Shown here: in pieces, positions 1-9,620 of the stretch
How positions within the stretch are numbered: position 1 is the stretch's first letter
How the letters are laid out: the number at the start of each line of letters is the position of its first letter
Source: DASQHW01 sp038209365
GTDB taxonomy: Bacteria > Actinomycetota > Acidimicrobiia > IMCC26256 > PALSA-610
Direction: 5' to 3'
Assembly (NCBI GenBank): GCA_038209365.1
Contig: JBBQXS010000045.1
Location: forward strand, 1 to 36,207
Length of the DNA: 36,207 nucleotides
The notes under the pieces: generated by a model
Told to the model about the DNA's origin: nothing
The model's database searches: none
Seen by the model: only the letters and a program-made list of their open reading frames with translations
Program-made: the position numbers and the translations under genes

Positions 1-82
1 CCCCCCCCCCCCCCCCCCGCCCCCGCGGGGACGTGCGTAATCGGGCCGGGGAGGGTGCGGCCGGACCGTAACCTGGATCCTC
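1..82. promoter_or_regulatory. Left-edge C-run and possible promoter of the ABC-F gene
   Basis: The first 18 bases are an uninterrupted run of C, followed by more C/G-rich sequence. This may be a contig-end or sequencing artefact rather than biology. TAACCT at 69-74 fits an actinobacterial -10 hexamer (TAnnnT) and lies 8 nt before the ATG at 83, which would give a leaderless or nearly leaderless transcript. I see no convincing -35 element. Confidence 0.35.
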
Positions 83-1672
<1,590 letters not shown>

Positions 1673-1674
1673 TC

Positions 1675-2466
1675 TCACCCCAGATCGACGCGCTGGTCCG
1701 GAGGCGCGTTGCGCTCCGCGTCCGCGGCGCGCTCCTGGATCGCGACGGTGTCCGGTCGCATCTGACATTCGAGGAACAGGCGCCCCTCGATGCGCAGACC
1801 TTCGTCGAGTGGTACCCGCAGGCCGTCGATGATCGCGCGCTTGGCGGCGCGTACCGCGGCCGGTGGTTTGGTCGCGATGGGTGCGACCCATTCGAGGACG
1901 CGTTCGACGAACCTGTCGTGCGGGAGCACGGCCTCGACCAAACCGATGCGCAGCGCCTCGTCGGCGTCGACGATGCGGCCCGAGAGCACGAGCTCGGCGG
2001 CGCGTCCGGCGCCGACGAGCCGGGGGAGACGTTGCGTGCCGCCGGCGCCGGGGATGATGCCGACCGCGACCTCGGGCTGACCGAAGTGGGCGCGGTCGCT
2101 CGCGACCCGGAGCGTCGACGCGAGGCACAGCTCGCAGCCGCCGCCCCATGCCTGGCCGTCGACCGCCGCGACCACGGGCTGGGGCATCGACTCGAGCACC
2201 GCAAACGTGCGCCCCCATGAGCCGGGATCCCCCTCCACCGGCTCGCCGCGGCCGAGCGCCGCCAGATCGTCGAGGTCGGCGTGGGCGACGAAGTATCCGG
2301 CGACGCCGCCGGTGAGCACGAGCAGCTGCACCTCCGCATCGGCCGCAACTTCGCTCGCGAGCTGTTCGAGTTCGCCCATCGCCGCCATCGACATGAGATT
2401 GCGCGGTGGGCGGCGGAAGGTCGCGAGCGCGACGTTGTCGACCCGTTCGAGCGTCCAGGAAGGCAT
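1675..2466 (-). CDS. Enoyl-CoA hydratase/isomerase (crotonase) family protein
   Basis: A 263-residue crotonase-fold enzyme, of normal family length. Oxyanion-hole and active-site regions are intact: VDGQAWGGGCEL places a Glu at residue 112 and FGQPEVAVG a Glu at 132, equivalent to the two catalytic Glu residues of rat mitochondrial enoyl-CoA hydratase. A true hydratase (trans-2-enoyl-CoA to 3-hydroxyacyl-CoA) is therefore plausible. I chose the ATG at 2466 over an in-frame upstream ATG at 2520 because homologous sequence starts there (PSWTLERVDNV). The hexamer TACGGT (2472-2477 on the minus strand) lies 5 nt before it, suggesting a leaderless transcript. The gene diverges from the LivK-like lipoprotein gene, with a palindromic operator candidate between them. 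Substrate unknown. Confidence 0.9.
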   Translation of the reverse strand: MPSWTLERVDNVALATFRRPPRNLMSMAAMGELEQLASEVAADAEVQLLVLTGGVAGYFVAHADLDDLAALGRGEPVEGDPGSWGRTFAVLESMPQPVVAAVDGQAWGGGCELCLASTLRVASDRAHFGQPEVAVGIIPGAGGTQRLPRLVGAGRAAELVLSGRIVDADEALRIGLVEAVLPHDRFVERVLEWVAPIATKPPAAVRAAKRAIIDGLRVPLDEGLRIEGRLFLECQMRPDTVAIQERAADAERNAPPDQRVDLG

Positions 2467-2505
2467 GCCGAACCGTACCTGTGCGCCGGGAGATGCACGA
2501 CAAAC

Positions 2506-2519
2506 TGACGCGAGCGTCA
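2506..2519. promoter_or_regulatory. Palindromic operator candidate, copy 1
   Basis: TGACGC-GA-GCGTCA is a 6-2-6 inverted repeat between the divergent enoyl-CoA hydratase and LivK-like genes. It lies immediately upstream of TAGTGT (2520-2525), a possible -10 for the plus-strand gene; ACGACA at 2497-2502 would be its -35 at 17-bp spacing. It matches the palindromes at 9463-9476 and 11997-12010 in length and half-site, so I read it as a shared repressor site, probably of a TetR-like dimer. The regulator is not identified. Confidence 0.55.
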
Positions 2520-2558
2520 TAGTGTTCCTCCCGTTCGTATGAACAGGGGGGGATCCAC

Positions 2559-3947
2559 ATGCGGGTGCAGGTAACCAGGCGGCGTCGACCGTATTCGTTC
2601 GTTGCTCTCGTCGGCGCGCTGGTGGTCGTCGTCGGGCTCGCCGCGTGCGGGAGCAGCAGCAAGCCCAAAGTCTCCCCGGCCACGAACGGCACGACGCCGT
2701 CTGCGGGCGGTACCGCGCCGCAGTCGACGGAGCTCGGCCAGGGCGTCACCGCGGACAGCGTGAAGCTCGGCATCGTCATCGTCGACTACAACAACGAGGT
2801 CATCTCCGCCAACGTCGACTTCACGCGCGGTCCGCAGCAGAAGATCTACCAGGCGTTCGTCGACGACATGAACAAGAACGGGGGCGTCGCAGGTGGACTG
2901 AAGATCGATCCGGTCTACGAGATATACGCCCCGCTCGGGAGCGATCCGCCGCTTCGGGCCTGCACCAAGCTCACCGACGATCAGAAGGTGTTCGCGACCA
3001 TCGGCGTGTTGATCGACTTCGCCGGCGCCGCGCAGCTGTGCTTCACGAAGCAGCACAAGACGATCCTCATCACCCACGAGCTGACGCAAGATGTCGTGGC
3101 CAAGGCGCCCGGAGGCCTGCTCCTGACCACCGACACGCTCGCCGAGCGTTCGACACGCGACATGCTCGCGCAAGCGAACACCAAGGGCCTCTTGGCCGGC
3201 AAGAAGTTCGGCATCCTCGCGGAGACCGGCAACAAGTCGCGGATCAACGACGTCATCAAGCCCGAGCTGAAGAAGCTCAACGTCCCCGTCGGTACCGCCG
3301 GCGTGCTCACCCTCGACCCTTCCGGCGACACGACGCAATCCCAGGCGCAGCTCGACAGCTTCATCGAGCGGTGGAAAGGCGAGAACATCACCGCGCTGTT
3401 CGTGTCCGGTCTGGCGGCAGTCTCGAAGGTGTATATCCAGAAGATCCGCAAGGCCCTGGGTGACATCTTGATCATGACCGACGGCGATTCGAGCGCCAAG
3501 GCGGCCGGTCAGGACGCGGTGAATGCCGGCCTGAATCCCAATCCGTACGCCGGCATGCTCGCGTGGGTCGGTCTCACCGACCAGCAGCAGTTCGAGACGC
3601 CTTCGCTGCAGGAGTGCGTGAAGGTCTGGGAGACCGCGAGCGGAACCAAGGTTGTCGCACCCCAGGACTTGAAGAAGGGCCCGGACGGCAAGCGGGCCGA
3701 GGTCTGGATCACCGTGCGCGACGCGTGCAGCGACCTGCAGTTCTTCAAGACGATCGCCGACAAGGTCGGCAAGTATTTGAACAACGCCAACTGGGTCGAC
3801 GCGGTCAACAACTTCGGTGCGATCACGATCGTTGCCACGCCGAAGGCGACGTTGGGCAAGGACAAGTACGACGCGTCCGACGGCGCGAACCTCGCCGAGT
3901 TCGACCCGACGGCAGGCACCGCCGGCGACTGGAAGCTCGTGGGCTAA
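2559..3947 (+). CDS. Branched-chain amino acid type ABC transporter substrate-binding lipoprotein
   Basis: A 462-residue lipoprotein: basic N-terminus, hydrophobic stretch SFVALVGALVVVVGLAAC and a lipobox ending in Cys at about residue 29, followed by a GSSS linker. The mature part reads as a type 1 periplasmic-binding fold of the LivK/Leu-binding class. It begins with VKLGIVIVDYNNE and contains the inter-domain segment FVDDMNKNGGVAGGLKI typical of that family. It would be anchored outside the membrane and deliver ligand to the fused Liv permease encoded convergently downstream. GGGGGG at about 2546-2551 is a good Shine-Dalgarno for the ATG at 2559. Ligand unknown; the family covers amino acids, amides, urea and aromatic acids. 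Confidence 0.9.
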   Translation: MRVQVTRRRRPYSFVALVGALVVVVGLAACGSSSKPKVSPATNGTTPSAGGTAPQSTELGQGVTADSVKLGIVIVDYNNEVISANVDFTRGPQQKIYQAFVDDMNKNGGVAGGLKIDPVYEIYAPLGSDPPLRACTKLTDDQKVFATIGVLIDFAGAAQLCFTKQHKTILITHELTQDVVAKAPGGLLLTTDTLAERSTRDMLAQANTKGLLAGKKFGILAETGNKSRINDVIKPELKKLNVPVGTAGVLTLDPSGDTTQSQAQLDSFIERWKGENITALFVSGLAAVSKVYIQKIRKALGDILIMTDGDSSAKAAGQDAVNAGLNPNPYAGMLAWVGLTDQQQFETPSLQECVKVWETASGTKVVAPQDLKKGPDGKRAEVWITVRDACSDLQFFKTIADKVGKYLNNANWVDAVNNFGAITIVATPKATLGKDKYDASDGANLAEFDPTAGTAGDWKLVG

Positions 3948-3984
3948 TTCTGGGTCGCGACTCACCTCCGAGCGGCGGCTTCGC

Positions 3985-4102
3985 TGCTCCCGGCGAGCTC
4001 GCTGCGCACCCTCCGGGCTGCTCCGCTCGCCGCGGCGTGCTGCAGTGTGAGCACGCGGCCGTGAGCGCAGCGCCGGAGGCGCGGAGCGAACTGGCGGGAG
4101 CA
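3985..4102. repeat. Long imperfect inverted repeat in a convergent intergenic region
   Basis: The left arm (3985-4016, TGCTCCCGGCGAGCTCGCTG...) is imperfectly complementary to the right arm (4073-4102, ending GCGGGAGCA). The stem would be about 30 bp with a few mismatches and a loop of about 56 nt. It fills the gap between the LivK-like gene and the convergent fused permease gene. It could be a REP-like extragenic element or part of a bidirectional terminator. No coding sequence is recognised between 3948 and 4153. Confidence 0.45.
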
Positions 4103-4112
4103 ACGACCGCCC

Positions 4113-4135
4113 GCGGGCCGGGTATCCCGGCCCGC
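4113..4135. terminator. Perfect 10-bp hairpin, likely bidirectional terminator
   Basis: GCGGGCCGGG-TAT-CCCGGCCCGC forms a perfect 10-bp all-G/C stem with a 3-nt loop. It lies 18 bp beyond the stop of the minus-strand permease fusion and about 165 bp beyond the plus-strand lipoprotein gene. There is no T-run, as is common for actinobacterial terminators. Confidence 0.55.
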
Positions 4136-4153
4136 AGCGAGTGCGACCCGGAA

Positions 4154-7100
4154 TTACGCGTTTGAACGTTGGATGGCGCGTTCGTCGGTGCCGAGGTAGG
4201 ACGCGATGACGCGCGGGTCGGCGCGTACCTCTTCGGGCGCACCGACGGCGATGACGGTGCCCGCTTCGAGGCAGTACACGCGGTCGCTGATGGAGAGAAT
4301 GAGCGGGAGGTCGTGCTCGACGACGATCAGTGTCGCGTCGAGCTCCTGCTGGACACGCTTGATGAGTGGTCCGAACGCTTCGGCCTCGCGTTGGGCGACG
4401 CCGGCCGTCGGTTCGTCGAGGCAGAGGACCCGCGGCGCGACCGCGAGGACCGACGCGAGCTCGACGATGCGGCGGGTACCGGTCGACAGCTCGGCGATGA
4501 AACGGTCGGCGTACCGACCCAGACCGAGGAAGTCGATCAGCTCGGCCGCTTCCGCGCGCTTGCGCCGCTCCGGTTGGATCGACGGGATCCAGAGCAGGGA
4601 TCCCCAGAACGAGGTCTGCTCCCGGGCCTCGAGCGCGAGCTGCACGGTCTCGCGGACGGTGAGCTCGGGAAACAGCGTCGCGGATTGGAACGTGCGGCCG
4701 AGTCCGACGCGCGCGCGTTGATGCGGGGGGAGTCCCGAGATCTCGGTACCGAGCAAGGAGACGCGCCCGTCACTCGGCACGTAGCCGCCGATCGCGTTCA
4801 GCAGCGTCGACTTTCCGGCGCCGTTGGTGCCGATCAGTCCGACGACCTCACCCGCGTTCGCGTGGAAGTCCACTTCGTGAACGGCGATGATGCCGCCGAA
4901 CCGAACGGTGAGTGCCTGCGTTGCGAGCACGCTGCCGTCGTCGTTCGTCACGAGCGCGACGCCCGTCTCCCGCCGCAAGGACGCGGGCGGCGCGGTCACC
5001 GTCTTCGTCGGCACCGCGGGAAGGCGTTTCTCGAGCCACTTCAAGATCTCGCCCCGCAGCCAGAAGCCGATCTGTGTGAAGCCGCCGGGGATGTAGAGGA
5101 GGATGATCAGCAAGCCGATACTCGAGGTGAACAGCGGCACTGTCGGGCTGTTGGGCCAGAACGCGGGGAGGCCAATGACCCAGAGTGCGCCGGTCACGGC
5201 GCCCGCGAGGCTGCCGAGGCCGCCGATCACCGCCATCGACACCAACTTCAACGAGTCCTCCACGCGGAAGTACTGGTTCGTGTAGCCGATGTTCACGATG
5301 AGCCCGCCGAGCAACGCACCGCCGAGCCCCGCGACGAATCCTGCGAGTGCGAACGCGGTCAGCTTGGTACGGGTGGGGGAGACGGTGAGCGCCGAGGCCG
5401 CGGCCTCGTTCTCGCGCACGCCGATGATCGAGCGCCCGACGCCGGTCCGCCGCAAGTGACCGACGAGCACGAGCACGACGACGAGCACGGCGAGCACGAA
5501 CCAGTAGTACGCGCGGTTCCGGAACGCGAGGTCGATCGGACCGAGCTTGCCGCGACTGAGCTCGACGAGGTTGATGCCATCAGGATCGAAGATCGGACGG
5601 GGGAAGATGTAGAGCTGCGCCGCGATCGCGAACGCCATGGTGCTGATCGCGAGCAGGAGCCCCTTCACCCGTAGCGCACCGATCCCGACCGCGACTGCGG
5701 TGATGCCGGCAAGGACCGCGCCGAGGAGCAGCGCGAGCACGAACGGAAGCGGATGCTGTGTCCCCGACCGGTCGGTGCCGGCGGGGAACAGCACCGCGGC
5801 ACCGCCCACGAACAGCACGGCGGCGGCAATCGCCGCGAGGCGCACCCGGCCTCGGACGCGACGTTGAAGGAGGAAGCCGATGGCGGTCGCGGCCAGGATG
5901 AGGCAGGCGAGCGCGAGGAAGAACGGGACCGGGCGGATCGCCCCGCTGATGAGCCGGTTGGACCGGTATCCGATGTTGAGCGTCACGCCGCGCGTGAACG
6001 CCGCCGCGCTCAGGGCGCCGATCCCAGCGAACGCCATCTGGCCGAGCGACAGCTGTCCACCCCATCCGGTGAGGACGGTGACCGACACGGCGCAGATCGC
6101 GAACGCGAGGATCTGCGCGTACGTCTGGTGGTGCTCGGACTGGGTGATGAAGAACGGCACCACGATCGCGAGGCTGAGTGCGAGGGCGGCGACCAGTTGC
6201 GGCATGCGCCGTACCCACCAGATCTCGCGTAGCCGTTCGGGTACCGGTGGAACCCGTGGCGCGAACGCAAAGCTCTCGCCGCCCGTCTCGTCGGCCCGAC
6301 TCATGCGCGCAACGATCACGAGCACGAGGATGAACAGCAGGAACTGCGTGAGGCCGGCCTCGGTCGGCGAGAAGAAGTTGAAGAACAGCACCTGCCGGGC
6401 GATCCCGATCGCGATGCCGCCGAGGGCCGCGAGCGGGAACGACCGCATACGACCGATCAACGCCGCGGTGAGCCCGGCGAGCAGCGTGTCCGGTCCGATC
6501 GTGACCAGCTCGGTCGAGCCCTGTTGCGTTGCGTAAAGGATCACCGACATCGTCGAGAGGAACCCGGCGATCGTCCAGATCGCGGTCGACATCATCTTGG
6601 GGCTGATGCCCGTGAGCCGGGCGAGGTCGGCATTCGTTGCGGACGCGCGCACGGCGTCGGCGAAGCGCGTGTGGCCGAGCAGCCACCAGAGGAACAATGC
6701 GACGATCGGCACCACGATCAGTACGACGAGCTGTGGTCCCGTGACCGTGATGCTCCCGACCTTCCATTCGCTGCTGATGGGAGTGGGGAACTGGCTCTGG
6801 AACTTGCCGGTGCGGTACTGCGGGATCGTGTATGTGACCGCACGCGCGAGCTCGGCGATCCCGATGGTCGCGACGAGCACGATCACACGGGGCGCCTTGA
6901 ACAAACGGCGGATGATGAAGAGCTCGACGATCGTTCCCGAGAGCGTGCCGACGATCAACGCGAAGATCAGCGCCGGGAAGTACGGCCAGTGTGACTTGGC
7001 GACATACAGGCCGAGAAGAGCCGTCGCCGGCACACCGAGGTCGCCCACCGCGAAGTTGATGATGCGGGACGAGCGGTACACGAGCACGATCCCCATCGCG

Positions 7101-7186
7101 ACGAGCGCGAAGCTCAGGCCCGCGACGAAACCCTTGAACACGATGTTGGCGGTCAAGATGTTGAGCGCGAGGAGCGAACCGGCCAT
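4154..7186 (-). CDS. LivH-LivM-LivG fusion: permease-permease-ATPase of a branched-chain amino acid type ABC transporter
   Basis: One 1010-residue open frame joins three normally separate Liv subunits. Residues about 10-300 are a LivH-like permease with many membrane segments (FALVAMGIVLVYRSSRIINF is the typical LivH start). About 330-715 are a LivM-like permease (LTGWGGQLSLGQMAFAGIGA). About 747-1010 are a LivG-like ATPase with Walker A GTNGAGKS at 786-793, Walker B VLCLDEP at 920-926 and H-loop His near 958. The ABC signature reads LSTGT (900-904) rather than LSGGQ, a degenerate form. The start overlaps the stop of the MFS-LivF gene by 1 nt (TGATG), so translation is probably coupled. With that gene and the LivK-like lipoprotein it makes a full importer. 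Confidence 0.92.
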   Translation of the reverse strand: MAGSLLALNILTANIVFKGFVAGLSFALVAMGIVLVYRSSRIINFAVGDLGVPATALLGLYVAKSHWPYFPALIFALIVGTLSGTIVELFIIRRLFKAPRVIVLVATIGIAELARAVTYTIPQYRTGKFQSQFPTPISSEWKVGSITVTGPQLVVLIVVPIVALFLWWLLGHTRFADAVRASATNADLARLTGISPKMMSTAIWTIAGFLSTMSVILYATQQGSTELVTIGPDTLLAGLTAALIGRMRSFPLAALGGIAIGIARQVLFFNFFSPTEAGLTQFLLFILVLVIVARMSRADETGGESFAFAPRVPPVPERLREIWWVRRMPQLVAALALSLAIVVPFFITQSEHHQTYAQILAFAICAVSVTVLTGWGGQLSLGQMAFAGIGALSAAAFTRGVTLNIGYRSNRLISGAIRPVPFFLALACLILAATAIGFLLQRRVRGRVRLAAIAAAVLFVGGAAVLFPAGTDRSGTQHPLPFVLALLLGAVLAGITAVAVGIGALRVKGLLLAISTMAFAIAAQLYIFPRPIFDPDGINLVELSRGKLGPIDLAFRNRAYYWFVLAVLVVVLVLVGHLRRTGVGRSIIGVRENEAAASALTVSPTRTKLTAFALAGFVAGLGGALLGGLIVNIGYTNQYFRVEDSLKLVSMAVIGGLGSLAGAVTGALWVIGLPAFWPNSPTVPLFTSSIGLLIILLYIPGGFTQIGFWLRGEILKWLEKRLPAVPTKTVTAPPASLRRETGVALVTNDDGSVLATQALTVRFGGIIAVHEVDFHANAGEVVGLIGTNGAGKSTLLNAIGGYVPSDGRVSLLGTEISGLPPHQRARVGLGRTFQSATLFPELTVRETVQLALEAREQTSFWGSLLWIPSIQPERRKRAEAAELIDFLGLGRYADRFIAELSTGTRRIVELASVLAVAPRVLCLDEPTAGVAQREAEAFGPLIKRVQQELDATLIVVEHDLPLILSISDRVYCLEAGTVIAVGAPEEVRADPRVIASYLGTDERAIQRSNA

Positions 7187-9402
7187 CAGCCGCCCTCGGT
7201 TCCGAAGAACACGGCTCGTGCAAGGTCGTCACGCTGGACGAGCTCACTCGCGGAACCTTCGAACTTGACCTCACCCTTTTCGAGGAAGATCGCGCGGTCG
7301 GAGATCGACAGCGCGACATTCAAGGATTGCTCGACGATGATCATCGTCTGGCCGCGCGCCTTCAACTGGTCGACGAGCTCGAGCATTCGCTGCACGACCA
7401 CAGGCGCGAGCCCGAGCGAGAGCTCGTCGATCAGCAGCACCTCGGGTTGGTGTATGAGCACTCGGGCGAGCGCGAGCATCTGCTGTTGACCTCCCGAGAG
7501 ACTGCGCGCCGGCTGCTTTCGCCGCTCCGCGAGCTCGGGGAAGAGCTCGATCACGCCGTCGATGCGCTCCTCGACCGCAGCATTGTTCCCCGCGAGGAGC
7601 CGGGCGCTGACCGCAAGGTTCTGTTGCACGGTCAGGCTCGGGAACACGCCCTTGCCGCCGGGGAGTTGCACGATGCCGAGACGCACGCGCTGCTCGGGCG
7701 CGACGTACGTGATGTTGCGGCCGCCGAGGCGCACGACGCCGCGCTCGGGTACCTCGAGTCCGCTGATCACGCGCAGGATCGTGGATTTCCCGGCTCCGTT
7801 CGTGCCGAGCAACGCAACGCACTCGCCCTTGAACACCTCGAAGTTCACGTCGAAGAGCACCTGCACGGGGCCGTAGGAGAAGTCGATGTTCACGACTTGG
7901 AGCACGGGTGTCTCTGCGGCGTCCACGGTTCGCTTGCGGTGTTCTTCCTGTTCTTCGAGGAGCTCCTCCACCACGAGTGAGAGGTCGTTGCGGATGTAGC
8001 GGGCGCCGTTCATCAGGAGCACTCCGCCGATGATCGCCGACGGGATGCCCAGGGCGAGGACCGTGCCACGAATGCCGAGCCCGTCGGTCAGGAACCCGGC
8101 GATGATGCCGCCTCCGAACCCGCCGATGAAGAAGATGTACATCGTTCCCATCGCCGCGCCCATGCCCCGCAGCCGGTACGGGCACACCGCTTGCAGCACG
8201 GGCGTGACCATCGCGAAGGCACACGCGGTGAACACCGATTGCGGCACCTTGAACAGCACGAAGAGTGCTTCGTTGTGCGTCGAGAACTGAAGGGGCGCGA
8301 AGAGTGCCGACGGCAGGATGAGGGCCCCCACGAGCGCGAGGGCCTTCGACGGGTTCCTCCGATACACCCGGTCGAAGTAGCTGCCGACGAACGGGAGTAT
8401 CGGGAGCGCCGCGATGCCCGGCAGCGAGAGCAGCCAGGCGCGGTGTAGCAGGTCGTGGACCTTGAGCGTGTCGTCGAGATAGAGCGACTCGAGGCCGGGC
8501 TGGGTGAACAGCCCGAAGCCGAGCGCGCAGAACGCCACGATGACCGTCCGGATCGTCGCGATCTTCTTCAGGCGCGTGAATGCCGCTTCCATCGAGATGG
8601 GTGCCGGATTCGTGTCCTCGAACACCTCGCCGAGCACGTCGTCCTTCTCGTACTGCCCGCGCGGCGGCTCTTTCATCAAGAAGGCGAAGCCCGCGACGAC
8701 GGCCACGGGGATGCCGAGCGTGTACCAGGCCCACCGCCAGCCTTCCGGTCCGCCCGCCCAGGTTGCGATGGAGGCGACGAGCACCGGGCTGGCGATGCCG
8801 ACGCCGTGCGCGCCCATGTTGATCGCGGCCGACATGCGGGCACGGATGCCGATCGGATAGTTGTCGGCGATGAGCGACTGGTGCACCGGGATCGTGTTCG
8901 CCTTGGAGATCCCGGCACCGAAGCGCATCCAGAACAACATGAACGCGCTCGTCGCGAGCCCGGAAAGGAAGACGAATCCGGAGAACACGAAGCTCGACAC
9001 GCCGACGATTGGAACCCGCTTCACACGGTCGGCCAGCCAACCCATCGGCACTGCGCCGAGCACGAAGAACGCGGCGGACGCGGTGCCGATGAACACGACC
9101 GCGCCCTTGCTGATGTGGAACGTACGCGCGATCTCCGGTTCGAAGAGCTGGATCGCGGCGCCCTCGAGCTCGTCGAAGGCGTACAGCAGCCCGAGAACGA
9201 CGAACATCAGGATGCCGCCGCGGGCGAACGCCTGCCGGAAGCTCACCGGGTCCGAGTTCACGCCCGGCAGCAGGTCGTCGGGGAAGATGATCTGCTCTTT
9301 CGCGCGGGCCTGCGCTTCTTGACGCGCTGCCTCCTCGTCGAGGACCGCCGCGGCGAGCGATGCAGCGTTGGTGCGGGTGCCGGTCCCCTCGTTCGCTGTC
9401 AC
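7186..9402 (-). CDS. MFS transporter-LivF ATPase fusion
   Basis: A 738-residue fusion. The N-terminal 50 residues are cytosolic and charged. Residues about 60-470 are a major facilitator domain of about 12 helices; the loop WLADRVKRVP matches the MFS signature between helices 2 and 3. Residues about 500-738 are a LivF-type ATPase: Walker A GTNGAGKS at 533-540, LSGGQ at 635-639, Walker B VLLIDE at 655-660, then LSLGLAP typical of LivF. I chose the GTG at 9402, preceded by GGGGGGA at good spacing; an ATG at 9561 falls in a repeated intergenic element. The LivF part should pair with the LivG part of the next gene. The MFS domain's role is unknown: an independent porter, or an accessory membrane partner. 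Confidence 0.88.
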   Translation of the reverse strand: MTANEGTGTRTNAASLAAAVLDEEAARQEAQARAKEQIIFPDDLLPGVNSDPVSFRQAFARGGILMFVVLGLLYAFDELEGAAIQLFEPEIARTFHISKGAVVFIGTASAAFFVLGAVPMGWLADRVKRVPIVGVSSFVFSGFVFLSGLATSAFMLFWMRFGAGISKANTIPVHQSLIADNYPIGIRARMSAAINMGAHGVGIASPVLVASIATWAGGPEGWRWAWYTLGIPVAVVAGFAFLMKEPPRGQYEKDDVLGEVFEDTNPAPISMEAAFTRLKKIATIRTVIVAFCALGFGLFTQPGLESLYLDDTLKVHDLLHRAWLLSLPGIAALPILPFVGSYFDRVYRRNPSKALALVGALILPSALFAPLQFSTHNEALFVLFKVPQSVFTACAFAMVTPVLQAVCPYRLRGMGAAMGTMYIFFIGGFGGGIIAGFLTDGLGIRGTVLALGIPSAIIGGVLLMNGARYIRNDLSLVVEELLEEQEEHRKRTVDAAETPVLQVVNIDFSYGPVQVLFDVNFEVFKGECVALLGTNGAGKSTILRVISGLEVPERGVVRLGGRNITYVAPEQRVRLGIVQLPGGKGVFPSLTVQQNLAVSARLLAGNNAAVEERIDGVIELFPELAERRKQPARSLSGGQQQMLALARVLIHQPEVLLIDELSLGLAPVVVQRMLELVDQLKARGQTMIIVEQSLNVALSISDRAIFLEKGEVKFEGSASELVQRDDLARAVFFGTEGG

Positions 9403-9447
9403 CGCGCGTCCCCCCGACCGGTGGTTCCGTCCGCCCTCGGTCGCTGG

Positions 9448-9477
9448 ATCGTACGCCGTGCCTGACACGCGTGTCAG
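9448..9477 (-). promoter_or_regulatory. Promoter with overlapping palindromic operator, copy 2, for the fused transporter operon
   Basis: CTGACACGCGTGTCAG at 9462-9477 is a perfect 16-bp palindrome. On the minus strand its right half reads CTGACA, close to a consensus -35. TACGAT (9453-9448) follows at 18-bp spacing as the -10, about 45 nt upstream of the GTG at 9402. A dimeric repressor bound here would cover the -35 box. The site matches those at 2506 and 11997. Confidence 0.6.
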
Positions 9478-9488
9478 ACACACGGGAG

Positions 9489-9592
9489 ACGACAGCGAAG
9501 CGACCGGACGGGACACGACAGCGCAGCGACCGAAGGGGAGCGGAGCGTGGAGTCGACCCATCGACGGGGAGCGGAGCGTGGAGTCGACCCAT
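9489..9592. repeat. Two pairs of short tandem direct repeats
   Basis: Pair one is an 18-bp unit, ACGACAGCGMAGCGACCG, at 9489-9506 and 9515-9532 (17 of 18 identical). Pair two is an exact 27-bp unit beginning GGGGAGCGGAGCGTGG at 9535-9561 and 9566-9592. Together they fill the divergent gap between the transporter operon and the O-methyltransferase gene. No gene is seen inside. They look like extragenic repeat elements; similar AGCGAAGCGA-type sequence may occur elsewhere in the genome. Confidence 0.8.
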
Positions 9593-9608
9593 GAATACGT
9601 CGCGGCGA

Positions 9609-9614
9609 TAGCGT
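9609..9614 (+). promoter_or_regulatory. -10 element for the O-methyltransferase gene
   Basis: TAGCGT lies 6 nt before the ATG at 9621, the position expected for a leaderless transcript. No clear -35 is visible because the upstream bases belong to the direct repeats. Confidence 0.4.
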
Positions 9615-9620
9615 CGGGCG

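Noticed and set aside
4169..5674. Long plus-strand open frame opposite the Liv fusion gene
   Set aside because: Its translation is rich in Asp, Glu and Arg with no family motif, a common shadow of high-GC genes. The minus strand has complete ABC motifs.
8455..9465. Plus-strand open frame opposite the MFS domain
   Set aside because: It has low-complexity charged residues, and the opposite strand encodes the hydrophobic MFS helices.
9403..9561. Upstream ATG (9561) as start of the MFS-LivF gene
   Set aside because: It would translate the palindromic promoter and the direct repeat. GTG at 9402 has a good ribosome site and homologous sequence starts after it.
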